From Adhaeribacter swui (lineage in GTDB: Bacteria; Bacteroidota; Bacteroidia; Cytophagales; Hymenobacteraceae): a stretch of 64,000 nucleotides of DNA. The stretch spans positions 372,001 to 436,000 of the forward strand of contig NZ_CP055156.1 of assembly GCF_014217805.1 (NCBI RefSeq), in the 5' to 3' direction. Position numbers and translations under genes: made by a program. The notes under the pieces were generated by a model. That model was given only the letters and a program-made list of their open reading frames with translations, did no database searches and was not told the DNA's origin. Of the stretch, positions 35,568-44,077 are shown piece after piece (position 1 is the stretch's first letter; every line of letters begins with the position of its first letter).

Positions 35568-36845
35568 ATGCAGGTTCGGTTTAAATTTTTTTTATTTTTT
35601 TTATTGTTTTTTGTTACGCTCTTTAACCACTCAGAGGCGCAGAAACGGACATCACAAACCCGTAAACCTAAATCTAAAGCCCAACTGGAACGTGAAAAGC
35701 GCGAAAATTTAAACCGTATACAAGAAGCCAATCGCATTCTGGAGCAAACCAAGCAGCAAAAGGAAGCTTCTTTGGGGCAGTTAAACGCTATTAAAGAAAA
35801 AATTACCGTTCAGAAAAAAGTAATTACCAATATCTCCTCTGAGTTAAATTACATTGAATCAGATGTAAAGCAAACCGAAACGGTAGTGGGCAACATGCAA
35901 ACCGATTTGCAAAAGCTAAAAGCCGAGTACGCTACTATGATTTACGGCGCATCTAAAACGGCCAATAGCTACAATAAACTCATGTTTTTGTTTGCCGCCG
36001 ACTCGTTTAACCAATTTATCCGGCGGCTTACTTATTTGCGCCAGTATTCTGAATCGCGGAAGAAACAAGTGGCCGAAATTAACCGAGTAACTACCAACCT
36101 AGGGCAAAAGCTCACGGTATTAAACCGCCAAAAAAGGCAAAAGAAGAACCTGCTGAACGTGCAGGTAAAAGAAAATTACAACTTGCTTAGTTTAAAAGAC
36201 CAGCAAGATAATATGGTGCAGCAGCTAAGCCAGAAAGAAAAAGAACTTCGTCAGGAAGTAAACCGCCGCCAGACCGCCGTACGCAAACTGGATAACGTTA
36301 TTGCCAACATGGTGCGGGAAGAAATTGCCCGGGCTGCCCGAGCCGCAAAGAGCAAAGCTGCCGCCGAAGGCGGAACTTCGGCCCGTACTTCAGCTAATAG
36401 AGTAACTCTTACGCCGGAAACAGCTCTGCTTTCATCAAACTTTGGAGGCAACAAAGGCCGTTTTTCGTGGCCGGTAGAACGCGGTTTTATTTCGCAGCGA
36501 TTTGGGGTACATGCGCATCCTGTGTTAAAAAATGTATCTACCCGCAATAACGGCATCGACATTCAAACTAATGCCGGCGAAAGTGTCCGTTCTATCTTTT
36601 CGGGGATAGTCCGGGCTGTGCTTGAGGTTCCGCCTTACCATACCGTCGTCATGATTCAGCATGGAGAGTATTTTACCACTTTTTCTAAATTAAAATCGGC
36701 TTCGGTAAGCGAAGGTCAGAAGGTAGATGCGAAAGAGGTAATAGGCACCGTATACACGAACCCCGATGGAACCACCGAACTGCACTTTGAGATTTGGCGC
36801 AATACAACCAAGTTAAATCCGGAAGCCTGGCTCCTGACCCGTTAA
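35568..36845 (+). CDS. envC: EnvC-like murein hydrolase activator
   Basis: The 425-residue protein has a signal peptide (MQVRFKFFLFFLLFFVTLFNHSEAQ). A long coiled coil (about 30-260) precedes a C-terminal LytM/M23 domain. In an active M23 enzyme the first metal ligand motif is HxxxD; here the equivalent reads NNGID (Asn327-Asp331), so the first His is lost. The usual YAHL is TTFSKL, while LHFE is kept. This is the degenerate LytM pattern of EnvC, which activates amidases at the division septum rather than cutting peptidoglycan. Amidase partners are not in the window. Assignment of the symbol rests on architecture. Confidence 0.87.
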   Translation: MQVRFKFFLFFLLFFVTLFNHSEAQKRTSQTRKPKSKAQLEREKRENLNRIQEANRILEQTKQQKEASLGQLNAIKEKITVQKKVITNISSELNYIESDVKQTETVVGNMQTDLQKLKAEYATMIYGASKTANSYNKLMFLFAADSFNQFIRRLTYLRQYSESRKKQVAEINRVTTNLGQKLTVLNRQKRQKKNLLNVQVKENYNLLSLKDQQDNMVQQLSQKEKELRQEVNRRQTAVRKLDNVIANMVREEIARAARAAKSKAAAEGGTSARTSANRVTLTPETALLSSNFGGNKGRFSWPVERGFISQRFGVHAHPVLKNVSTRNNGIDIQTNAGESVRSIFSGIVRAVLEVPPYHTVVMIQHGEYFTTFSKLKSASVSEGQKVDAKEVIGTVYTNPDGTTELHFEIWRNTTKLNPEAWLLTR

Positions 36846-37285
36846 TTACGAACAGTTTTTTTCGCCATTTTAAGTAATTAAAAAATTATTTATTCTACCG
36901 GATCTTGTTATTGCTGCCACCAGCAATTAACATCTATTTAATCCTACAATAAAACTTCTAATAACCTGATGCTGAAACTCGTTTAATTTTTTAAATATTT
37001 TAAATTTTGTAACATTAAGCTAAGTGCAACCGGCTGTTCTTGCTTCTATCTTTCGCTAAAGCTAATATCGGGTAAACTTTAGTTTGCATATTAATCCGAA
37101 CTAAACTACTTTCAACTAAATCTGAATAGGATACAAGATACGTAAATAAAATACCGTTAAGATTTAAGGAGTCTGTCTGAAAAATACTTTTAAAATTGGG
37201 CACCATTTTAAAGTTTAATCTCTTTTATACCTAAAATTCAAATATTAATTTAATTTTGTAATTCTAACATTTAAATATTAAAGTT
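36846..37285. other. 440 bp gap between the envC-like gene and tatA
   Basis: No credible ORF; the minus-strand frame 37015-37206 has no recognisable features. It contains AT palindromic tracts (near 36990) and ends in a TAATTTTG promoter element at 37251-37258. No hairpin terminator for the envC-like gene was found. Confidence 0.55.
37251..37258 (+). promoter_or_regulatory. Putative -7 promoter element for the tatA operon
   Basis: TAATTTTG (TAnnTTTG) lies 27 bp upstream of the tatA ATG. It likely drives tatA-tatA-gatA-mltD. Confidence 0.48.
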
Positions 37286-37504
37286 ATGGCAATGAATAAT
37301 GTGTTGGCTTTTATTGGCGGTTTAGGTACCAGCGAAGTAATGGTTATTATGTTGGTAATCTTATTACTTTTTGGCGCTAAGCGTATTCCTGAACTGGCGA
37401 AAGGCTTAGGTAAAGGTATCCGGGAATTTAAGGATGCTACCAAAGAAATTAAAAACGAAGTAGAGAACGCTGTAAAAGACGATTCGCACACTACTTCTAA
37501 ATAA
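37286..37504 (+). CDS. tatA: Twin-arginine translocase TatA/TatE subunit (copy 1)
   Basis: TatA assembles the pore of the Tat system that exports folded proteins across the inner membrane. The 72-residue protein has a single N-terminal membrane helix, [35 protein letters not shown], including the [14 protein letters not shown] hinge that marks TatA, and an amphipathic, charged C-terminus. TatC is not in the window. It is followed by a second TatA gene after eight bases. Confidence 0.95.
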   Translation: MAMNNVLAFIGGLGTSEVMVIMLVILLLFGAKRIPELAKGLGKGIREFKDATKEIKNEVENAVKDDSHTTSK

Positions 37505-37512
37505 GGTAGCCC

Positions 37513-37701
37513 GTGATAGTACCTACCGTGTTCGCATTTTTGGGAGTAACCGAAGTAATTTTAATTATTGCTGTTTTAGTGCTGTTTTTCGGTGCCAGCC
37601 GCATTCCCGGTATTGGTCGTGGTTTGGGTAAAGGCATCCGTGAGTTTAAAGATGCTACCAAAGGCAAAGACACCCCGTCAGAAAAAAGAAATAAAGAATA
37701 G
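37513..37701 (+). CDS. tatA: Twin-arginine translocase TatA/TatE subunit (copy 2)
   Basis: The 62-residue protein, starting with GTG, has the same architecture as the upstream copy: [42 protein letters not shown]. The two copies share FGAxRIP and [12 protein letters not shown] and appear to have arisen by tandem duplication. Copy 2 has Gly-Ile-Gly-Arg in place of the Glu-Leu-Ala-Lys hinge of copy 1, so its helical kink may differ. It is 17 bp ahead of gatA. Confidence 0.93.
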   Translation: MIVPTVFAFLGVTEVILIIAVLVLFFGASRIPGIGRGLGKGIREFKDATKGKDTPSEKRNKE

Positions 37702-37718
37702 AAACGAACCCCATTAGT

Positions 37719-39161
37719 TTGAAGCGTTATAATAGCCTATCGGAAGTACGCCAGGACTTAGCCAATGGTACTACTACCTGCCGGCAACTGGTGCACTACT
37801 ACTTAGATAACATCGAGCGTAAAAAATACCTGAATGCCTACCTGGAGGTTTTTGCCGACGAAGCCTTGGCAAAAGCCGACGAGGTAGATCAGAAATTAGC
37901 CAATGGTACAGCCGGCCGGTTAGCCGGCATGGTACTTGGCCTTAAAGATGTACTGGCCTACAAAGGGCACTCGCTGCAATCGTCCAGCAAAATTTTAACT
38001 GGTTTTAAATCTTTATTTACTGCTACCGCGGTACAAAGGTTATTAGACGAAGATGCTATTGTTATTGGTCGCCAAAACTGCGACGAGTTTGCCATGGGCG
38101 CTTCGAACGAAACCTCCGCTTTTGGCCCCGCCTTAAACGAAGCCGACCCTACCCGGGTACCGGGTGGTTCTTCCGGCGGTTCTGCCGTAGCTGTACAAGC
38201 TGATTTATGCTTGGCCTCTATCGGTTCCGATACTGGTGGATCTGTTCGTCAGCCGGCTGCTTTTTGCGGGGTTATTGGCCTTAAACCTACTTACTCGCGC
38301 ATCTCGCGCTATGGTTTAATTGCTTACGCCTCTTCCTTCGACCAAATTGGCCCAATTACCCGCAGTATCGATGATGCCGCTTTGTTGCTCGAAGTTATGG
38401 CTGGTCCGGATGAATACGATAGTACCGCCAGCCAGCGCGAAGTTCCGGCCTATAGCAGTTTACTGGAAAACAGCAGTGAACGCAAATTCCGGATTGGCTA
38501 TATCAGCGACACTTTAGAAAACGAAGGTTTAGATCCGGAAATAAGGGAGGCCGTGCAAAGCGCTATTCAAAATCTGCGCGAAGATGGTCATACCGTAGAA
38601 CCTGTGGATTTTCATTACCTCGATTACATTGTTCCGACTTATTATATTTTAACTACCGCCGAAGCCAGCTCTAACTTATCGCGCTTCGATGGGGTGAAGT
38701 ACGGTTATCGCAGCGCCGATGCTACCGACTTACTGTCGATGTACAAAAAATCGCGCGCCGAAGGTTTTGGCCACGAAGTACAAAAACGCATTATGTTGGG
38801 TACCTTTGTATTAAGCGCCGATTACTACGATGCTTACTATACCAAAGCGCAAAAAGTAAGAAGAATAATTAAAGAAAAAACCGAAGAGCTCCTGGAGCAA
38901 TTTGATTTCTTGATTATGCCTACTACCCCAACCACAGCTTTCCCGTTGGGTGGTAATTTAACCGATCCTTTAGCTATTTATTTAGGTGATATTTTTACGG
39001 TTCAAGCTTCTTTAGCAGGCGTGCCGGCTATTTCGGTTCCGGTAGGGTCTGATAAGAACGGCTTGCCTATTGGCTTACAGATTCTCACTAAATCTTTTGC
39101 CGAAACTAAATTATTGGCTTTTTCTAAATCAGTCACGGAAAAAATCAGCACTACTGCTTAA
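37719..39161 (+). CDS. gatA: Aspartyl/glutamyl-tRNA amidotransferase subunit A
   Basis: GatA is the amidase subunit of GatCAB, which makes Gln-tRNA(Gln) or Asn-tRNA(Asn) from the misacylated forms. The 480-residue protein has the Ser-cisSer-Lys triad: Lys76 (GLKDVLAYKGH), Ser151 (GGSSGGSAV) and Ser175 (SDTGGSVRQP), the expected positions. It starts with TTG (37719), giving MKRYNSLSEVRQDL. GatB and GatC are not in the window. It is cotranscribed with tatA by position and spacing; the Tat/GatA link is a known recurring neighbourhood in this phylum. Confidence 0.95.
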   Translation: MKRYNSLSEVRQDLANGTTTCRQLVHYYLDNIERKKYLNAYLEVFADEALAKADEVDQKLANGTAGRLAGMVLGLKDVLAYKGHSLQSSSKILTGFKSLFTATAVQRLLDEDAIVIGRQNCDEFAMGASNETSAFGPALNEADPTRVPGGSSGGSAVAVQADLCLASIGSDTGGSVRQPAAFCGVIGLKPTYSRISRYGLIAYASSFDQIGPITRSIDDAALLLEVMAGPDEYDSTASQREVPAYSSLLENSSERKFRIGYISDTLENEGLDPEIREAVQSAIQNLREDGHTVEPVDFHYLDYIVPTYYILTTAEASSNLSRFDGVKYGYRSADATDLLSMYKKSRAEGFGHEVQKRIMLGTFVLSADYYDAYYTKAQKVRRIIKEKTEELLEQFDFLIMPTTPTTAFPLGGNLTDPLAIYLGDIFTVQASLAGVPAISVPVGSDKNGLPIGLQILTKSFAETKLLAFSKSVTEKISTTA

Positions 39162-39172
39162 CGGAATCTAAC

Positions 39173-40735
39173 ATGAGGAAAAATCTTTTTACACTTTCTT
39201 TTATTCTTACCAGCCTGTTGTTTTCCTTTACCAGTGAGGCAAGTTTTTTTAAAAAAGAGCAAAAAAGATTTATCCCGGTTGATACTTTATACCCCACAGC
39301 TTTAACAGATACCGTACGCCTATCCGATACTACTCGTCTGGAAGAGATATTGGGTTTTGCCTTGCCCGATTCGGTACCAATGGTAACGAATGAGCTTATT
39401 TTGGACCGGTTAAGCTGTTTGCAAAAAGAAATTCCTTTACAATTTAACCCTTATGTACGGGGTTTTGTGGATTATTTTACCATCCGTAACCGCAAATACT
39501 CTCGCCGTATTTTATCGCGGGAAAATGTTTATTTCCCTTTGTTCGAGCGCTACCTGGCTAAATACGGGCTCCCCAACGAACTGAAATATTTAGCAGTAGT
39601 AGAATCGGCGTTGCTGCCCAAGGCAGTTTCGCACGCCGCTGCAGTGGGTTTGTGGCAATTTGTTCCAGCAGCGGCTTCGGATTATAAGCTAAAAATAAAC
39701 GCTTACATTGATGAGCGCATGGATCCCGAAAAAGCTACCGATGCGGCCTGCCGGTATTTGCGCAATTTACACCGGATGTTCGGGGGTAACTGGGAATTAG
39801 CTTTAGCCGCTTATAACTGCGGGCCGGGCAACGTACGTAAAGCCATTAAACGTGCTAGCGGGCAAGCCGATTTCTGGACCATTTTCCCTTATTTGCCGAA
39901 AGAAACCCGTGGGTATGTGCCTTCTTTAACGGCTATTATTTATACCATGAACCACGCGGTGGAGCACGAGATTGTAGCAGACACCATCCTTTATGCCACG
40001 CTCACCGATACGATAATGATTAACCACTCGCTCGATTTAAAAAGGTTATCGGAGCAGCTTAGTTTAGATCCGGAGGAATTAACTAAATTAAATCCGGAAG
40101 TAAAGAAAGCCATTTTGCCTGCTACCATTCGCAATTACCCTTTAAAAGTGCCGGCTACCCACAAAAATCAGTTGGTTGCTAATCGCGCTTCTATTTTAGA
40201 TTCTTGCAAATTACCCGGCGTAGTAACCCCCTCCTATCAAAATATTGCTTTAGCAAATAAGCAGGCTACTCCGCCCGTACCAATCACTAAATCCTTACCT
40301 TCCGATTCTGCTGCCACGGATTCTTTACAGCAAAAAGAATACATTGTTGCTGCAGGTGATAATTTATCCCGGATAGCTAAAAAGCATAATGTAACCGTAG
40401 CGCAATTACTTGCTTGGAATAATTTAACTGCTGAAGACAAACTGTTTGCCCGGCAAAAACTACTTTTATTTATCCCGGTTTCATCAAACCCATTGTTGGC
40501 AAGTAATGCATCTGCTACAGAGCCAGAACCAGCAGTGCAATTAGTTTCGGCGCGAAAAACCAATACTACTAAAAAGTCGTTGCCTAAAGTAACCCAAATA
40601 CACACCGTGCAACCAAACGATACCCTGTGGAGTATTTCCAGACGGTACAACGACATACCAGTGGAAAAAATTAAAAAATTAAATAAACTTAAAAATAATA
40701 GCTTACGGCCAGGCATGAAGCTGGTAATCAGCTAG
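39173..40735 (+). CDS. mltD: MltD-like lytic transglycosylase with two LysM domains
   Basis: The 520-residue protein has a signal peptide (LFTLSFILTSLLFSFTSEAS). A family 23 lysozyme-like transglycosylase domain follows, with catalytic Glu144 (AVVESALLPKAVSHAAAVGLWQF) and a downstream AALAAYNCGPGNVRKA motif. Two LysM modules lie at the C-terminus (EYIVAAGDNLSRIAKKHNVT and IHTVQPNDTLWSISRRYN). It cuts peptidoglycan between MurNAc and GlcNAc with 1,6-anhydro formation. It starts 11 bp after gatA. It is the terminal gene of the tatA operon, followed by an intrinsic terminator. Confidence 0.93.
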   Translation: MRKNLFTLSFILTSLLFSFTSEASFFKKEQKRFIPVDTLYPTALTDTVRLSDTTRLEEILGFALPDSVPMVTNELILDRLSCLQKEIPLQFNPYVRGFVDYFTIRNRKYSRRILSRENVYFPLFERYLAKYGLPNELKYLAVVESALLPKAVSHAAAVGLWQFVPAAASDYKLKINAYIDERMDPEKATDAACRYLRNLHRMFGGNWELALAAYNCGPGNVRKAIKRASGQADFWTIFPYLPKETRGYVPSLTAIIYTMNHAVEHEIVADTILYATLTDTIMINHSLDLKRLSEQLSLDPEELTKLNPEVKKAILPATIRNYPLKVPATHKNQLVANRASILDSCKLPGVVTPSYQNIALANKQATPPVPITKSLPSDSAATDSLQQKEYIVAAGDNLSRIAKKHNVTVAQLLAWNNLTAEDKLFARQKLLLFIPVSSNPLLASNASATEPEPAVQLVSARKTNTTKKSLPKVTQIHTVQPNDTLWSISRRYNDIPVEKIKKLNKLKNNSLRPGMKLVIS

Positions 40736-40761
40736 TATTTTTTAAAATTTTTATTTTTTGT

Positions 40762-40785
40762 ATATCAGGCGTCTGTGCCTGATAT
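40762..40785 (+). terminator. Intrinsic terminator after mltD
   Basis: ATATCAGGC (40762-40770) pairs with GCCTGATAT (40777-40785) over a 6-base loop, followed by TTTTATTTTAT on the plus strand. Confidence 0.82.
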
Positions 40786-40954
40786 TTTTATTTTATCCCT
40801 GTTGTATCAGCCAATTTTAAGTACACACTTTTGTTAGTACAATAAGTACTACAAGTAAATAGCTTAAGCCATTGCTTTTGATTAATTTTACTAATTACAA
40901 AAATCTGGTCTTGCACTTTTTTACTTACCCCAGATTCTGCTAAACTTTTCTGCT

Positions 40955-43282
40955 ATGATTAAAATTAACAAACAAGATGCGCTTAATTATCACCAACAAG
41001 GGCAACCAGGAAAGATAGAGGTAGTCCCTACCAAAATGCTTTCGTCACAACTGGATCTAGCTTTAGCTTATTCTCCCGGAGTAGCGGAACCTTGCAAAGA
41101 AATTTCTTTAGATAAAGAAGATGCCTATAAATATACTTCTAAAGGCAATCTGGTGGGTGTTATCTCCAATGGCACCGCAGTATTGGGTTTAGGTAACATT
41201 GGCCCCGATGCTTCTAAACCGGTAATGGAAGGCAAAGGGGTATTATTTAAAAAATTTGCCGGAATAGACGTATTTGATATTGAAATTGATTGTACCGACC
41301 CAGATGAATTTATCCGGATTGTGCGCTCGCTGGAGCCTACCTTTGGCGGCATTAATTTAGAAGATATTAAAGCTCCGGAAAGCTTTAAAATTGAAGTAGC
41401 TTTAAAAGAGCAGATGAACATTCCGCTCATGCACGACGACCAGCACGGTACTGCCATTATATCGAGTGCGGCTTTGCTTAATGCGCTGGAACTGGTTAAT
41501 AAAAAAATTCAGGATGTACAGATTGTAATGAACGGGGCTGGTGCCGCCGCTATCGCCTGCGCCAAACTTTACCTGGCTTTAGGTGCCAACATTAACAACA
41601 TTGTAATGTTCGATAAAGATGGTATCATTAATCCGGAACGGAACGATTTAGATATTTACCGGGCGCAATTTGTAACTACCCGTAAAATTACCACATTAGC
41701 TGAGGCCATGACCGGTGCCGATGTATTTATCGGGCTTTCGGCGGGTAATGTGCTTTCGCCGGAACATGTAACCTTAATGGCTAAAAACCCCATTATTTTT
41801 GCCTTAGCTAATCCTGATCCGGAAATTGCGTACAATGTTGCCATGGCCGTGCGCGATGATTTGATTATGGCAACCGGTCGCTCAGACCATCCGAACCAGG
41901 TGAATAATGTACTTGGCTTTCCTTATATTTTTAGAGGGGCGCTGGATGTGCGGGCTACCGAAATAAACGAAGCCATGAAACTAGCCGCTGTTCATGCTTT
42001 ATCGGAGTTGGCGAAAGAACCGGTGCCCGAAGTTATAAATAAAGCTTATGCTGATAAAGCTATTACTTTTGGTCGCGATTACTTGATTCCGAAACCACTC
42101 GATCCGCGTTTAATAACTACTGTTTCGCCGGCAGTTGCTAAAGCCGCAATGGACTCGGGAGTGGCTAAAACGCCTATTCAGGACTGGGTAAAATACGACC
42201 AGGAATTGCAAGAACGGATTGGCATTAATCAGAAGTTAATGAACCGGATTATTAATCAGGCGAAAACCAATCCAAAACGGATTGTTTTTGCCGAAGCGGA
42301 TCATTACAAAATTTTAAAAGCTGCCCAGATTGTACAGGATCAGCATATAGCCCAGCCTATTTTATTGGGAAACCAAAAGCGGATTGAAAATTTAATTGCT
42401 GAAAACGCCTTGGATTTAGATGGCGCCATTATTATTGACCCTTCCAAAGAAATTAAAAAACGGGAAAAGTTTGCCCATATTTTGTATGAAAAGCGTAAAC
42501 GTAAAGGCCTTACCCTGTACGATGCCCGCAAGCTGGTGCGAAGCCGTACGTATTTTGGCGCCTTAATGGTAGATACCGGCGAAGCAGATGCCTTAATTTC
42601 TGGCTTAACCAAAGATTACTCGCAAACCATATTACCGGCTTTGCAAGTTATTGGCGTAGAAGAAAATGTAAACCGGGTGGCGGGCATGTATATTATCCAG
42701 AACAAAAAAGAACCTTACTTTCTGGCTGATACTACGGTAAATATTAATCCCACGGCAGAGGAGCTGGTTGGCATTATCGGGCTTACCGCCCGCGCCGTCC
42801 GTTTTTTTGATGTAGAGCCACGTATGGCCATTTTATCGTATTCTAATTTTGGCTCTAATCAGGGCGAAATACCGGCAAAAACTATTCTGGCTACAAAACT
42901 AGCGAAAGAACGGTACCCCAATTTGCTTATTGATGGCGAAATGCAAGCAAATACCGCCGTGAATAAAAGTTTATTACAAGAACACTACCCTTTTAGCGAA
43001 CTAGCCGACAAAGGAGCCAATACGCTTATATTCCCGGATTTAACTTCTGGCAACATTGCTTACAAATTATTGCAGGAAATTGGCGGCGCCGAAGCAATTG
43101 GCCCGATTTTGATGGGCATGCATAAACCAGTTCATATTTTACAGTTAGGATCTTCCACCCGCGATATTGTAAACATGGTAGCCATAGCCGTAGTAGATGC
43201 GCAAAATCACGAAACCCGGTACCATAACCAGAAAGCAACTTCATCGGAGGTGGTAAATAATGGGTCGGGAGCTTTAAATTAA
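40955..43282 (+). CDS. maeB: NADP-dependent malic enzyme with phosphotransacetylase-like domain
   Basis: MaeB oxidatively decarboxylates malate to pyruvate. The 775-residue protein has the malic enzyme catalytic domain with LDLALAYSPGVAEPCKEI and MHDDQHGTAIISSAALLNAL, an NADP-binding domain (VMNGAGAAAIACAKLYL) and, from about residue 430, a phosphotransacetylase-like C-terminal domain (RIVFAEADHYKILKAA...). The latter is regulatory in MaeB proteins and usually binds acetyl-CoA. Length is normal for the PTA-fused type. It is followed by ruvA after 183 bp. The maeB-ruvA-sprA order is typical of Bacteroidota. Confidence 0.95.
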   Translation: MIKINKQDALNYHQQGQPGKIEVVPTKMLSSQLDLALAYSPGVAEPCKEISLDKEDAYKYTSKGNLVGVISNGTAVLGLGNIGPDASKPVMEGKGVLFKKFAGIDVFDIEIDCTDPDEFIRIVRSLEPTFGGINLEDIKAPESFKIEVALKEQMNIPLMHDDQHGTAIISSAALLNALELVNKKIQDVQIVMNGAGAAAIACAKLYLALGANINNIVMFDKDGIINPERNDLDIYRAQFVTTRKITTLAEAMTGADVFIGLSAGNVLSPEHVTLMAKNPIIFALANPDPEIAYNVAMAVRDDLIMATGRSDHPNQVNNVLGFPYIFRGALDVRATEINEAMKLAAVHALSELAKEPVPEVINKAYADKAITFGRDYLIPKPLDPRLITTVSPAVAKAAMDSGVAKTPIQDWVKYDQELQERIGINQKLMNRIINQAKTNPKRIVFAEADHYKILKAAQIVQDQHIAQPILLGNQKRIENLIAENALDLDGAIIIDPSKEIKKREKFAHILYEKRKRKGLTLYDARKLVRSRTYFGALMVDTGEADALISGLTKDYSQTILPALQVIGVEENVNRVAGMYIIQNKKEPYFLADTTVNINPTAEELVGIIGLTARAVRFFDVEPRMAILSYSNFGSNQGEIPAKTILATKLAKERYPNLLIDGEMQANTAVNKSLLQEHYPFSELADKGANTLIFPDLTSGNIAYKLLQEIGGAEAIGPILMGMHKPVHILQLGSSTRDIVNMVAIAVVDAQNHETRYHNQKATSSEVVNNGSGALN

Positions 43283-43465
43283 TTGGATTAGGTAATGAAA
43301 TACTAGTAGTGCAGTAATAAAATCAGGGTTCTTATTTTATGCAGAACTATTTGCCTTGGATCTGCCTTTATCATTTACCTAATGGTAAAGGCTACAATTC
43401 AGTTTGTAACTAGCCGGTTTTTTAAAAATTTTACTGGTTATAACCTATACCTATAGTCAATATCT

Positions 43466-44056
43466 ATGATTGCATACATCGACGGTAAATTAACTTATAA
43501 AGATCCCACCTTTGTTATTATTGAAGTAGGTGGCGTAGGTTATCAAATAAAAATTTCATTAAACACTTATGCTGGTTTAGCAGAAGGGGAACGTTGCAAA
43601 CTATTCACCTTCCTGCACATTAAAGAAGATGCCCATACGCTCTATGGCTTTAGCGAGATGGCCGAAAAAAATATTTTCCTGCATCTTATTTCTATTTCAG
43701 GTGTGGGTCCCAATACCGGGCTCATGATTTTATCCTCTTTAAGCGTAGCCGAAATTCAGCAGGCAATTGTGCGCGAAGATGTGCGCACCATCCAACGGAT
43801 TAAAGGAATTGGAGCAAAAACCGCTCAGCGATTAATCTTAGAATTAAAAGATAAATTAAAAAAAGATGTACTCGTTGATCAGGCAAACGTTTCGTTTACA
43901 CCACACAATACCAACCAAAATGAAGCGTTATCTGCATTAATAACCCTAGGCTTTGCTCGAACTGTTGCCGAGAAAACGCTTGATGCCATTATTAAGCGGG
44001 AGGGCAACCACCTGACGGTGGAGGAATTGATCAAACTTGCTTTAAAATCTTCCTAA
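43466..44056 (+). CDS. ruvA: Holliday junction branch migration protein RuvA
   Basis: RuvA binds four-way junctions and loads the RuvB motor. The 196-residue protein has domain I (MIAYIDGKLTYKDPTFVIIEVGGVGYQI), the helix-hairpin-helix domain II (SISGVGPNTGLMIL and RIKGIGAKTAQRLILELKDKLKK) and a three-helix domain III (NEALSALITLGFARTVAEKTLD). Length is normal. It precedes sprA by 21 bp and shares its strand; ruvB and ruvC are not here. Confidence 0.96.
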   Translation: MIAYIDGKLTYKDPTFVIIEVGGVGYQIKISLNTYAGLAEGERCKLFTFLHIKEDAHTLYGFSEMAEKNIFLHLISISGVGPNTGLMILSSLSVAEIQQAIVREDVRTIQRIKGIGAKTAQRLILELKDKLKKDVLVDQANVSFTPHNTNQNEALSALITLGFARTVAEKTLDAIIKREGNHLTVEELIKLALKSS

Positions 44057-44077
44057 AGTAACATATTTACATTTCGC

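Noticed and set aside
37015-37206. 63-residue minus-strand ORF before tatA
   Set aside because: No promoter, no domain, and it lies in AT-rich intergenic DNA.
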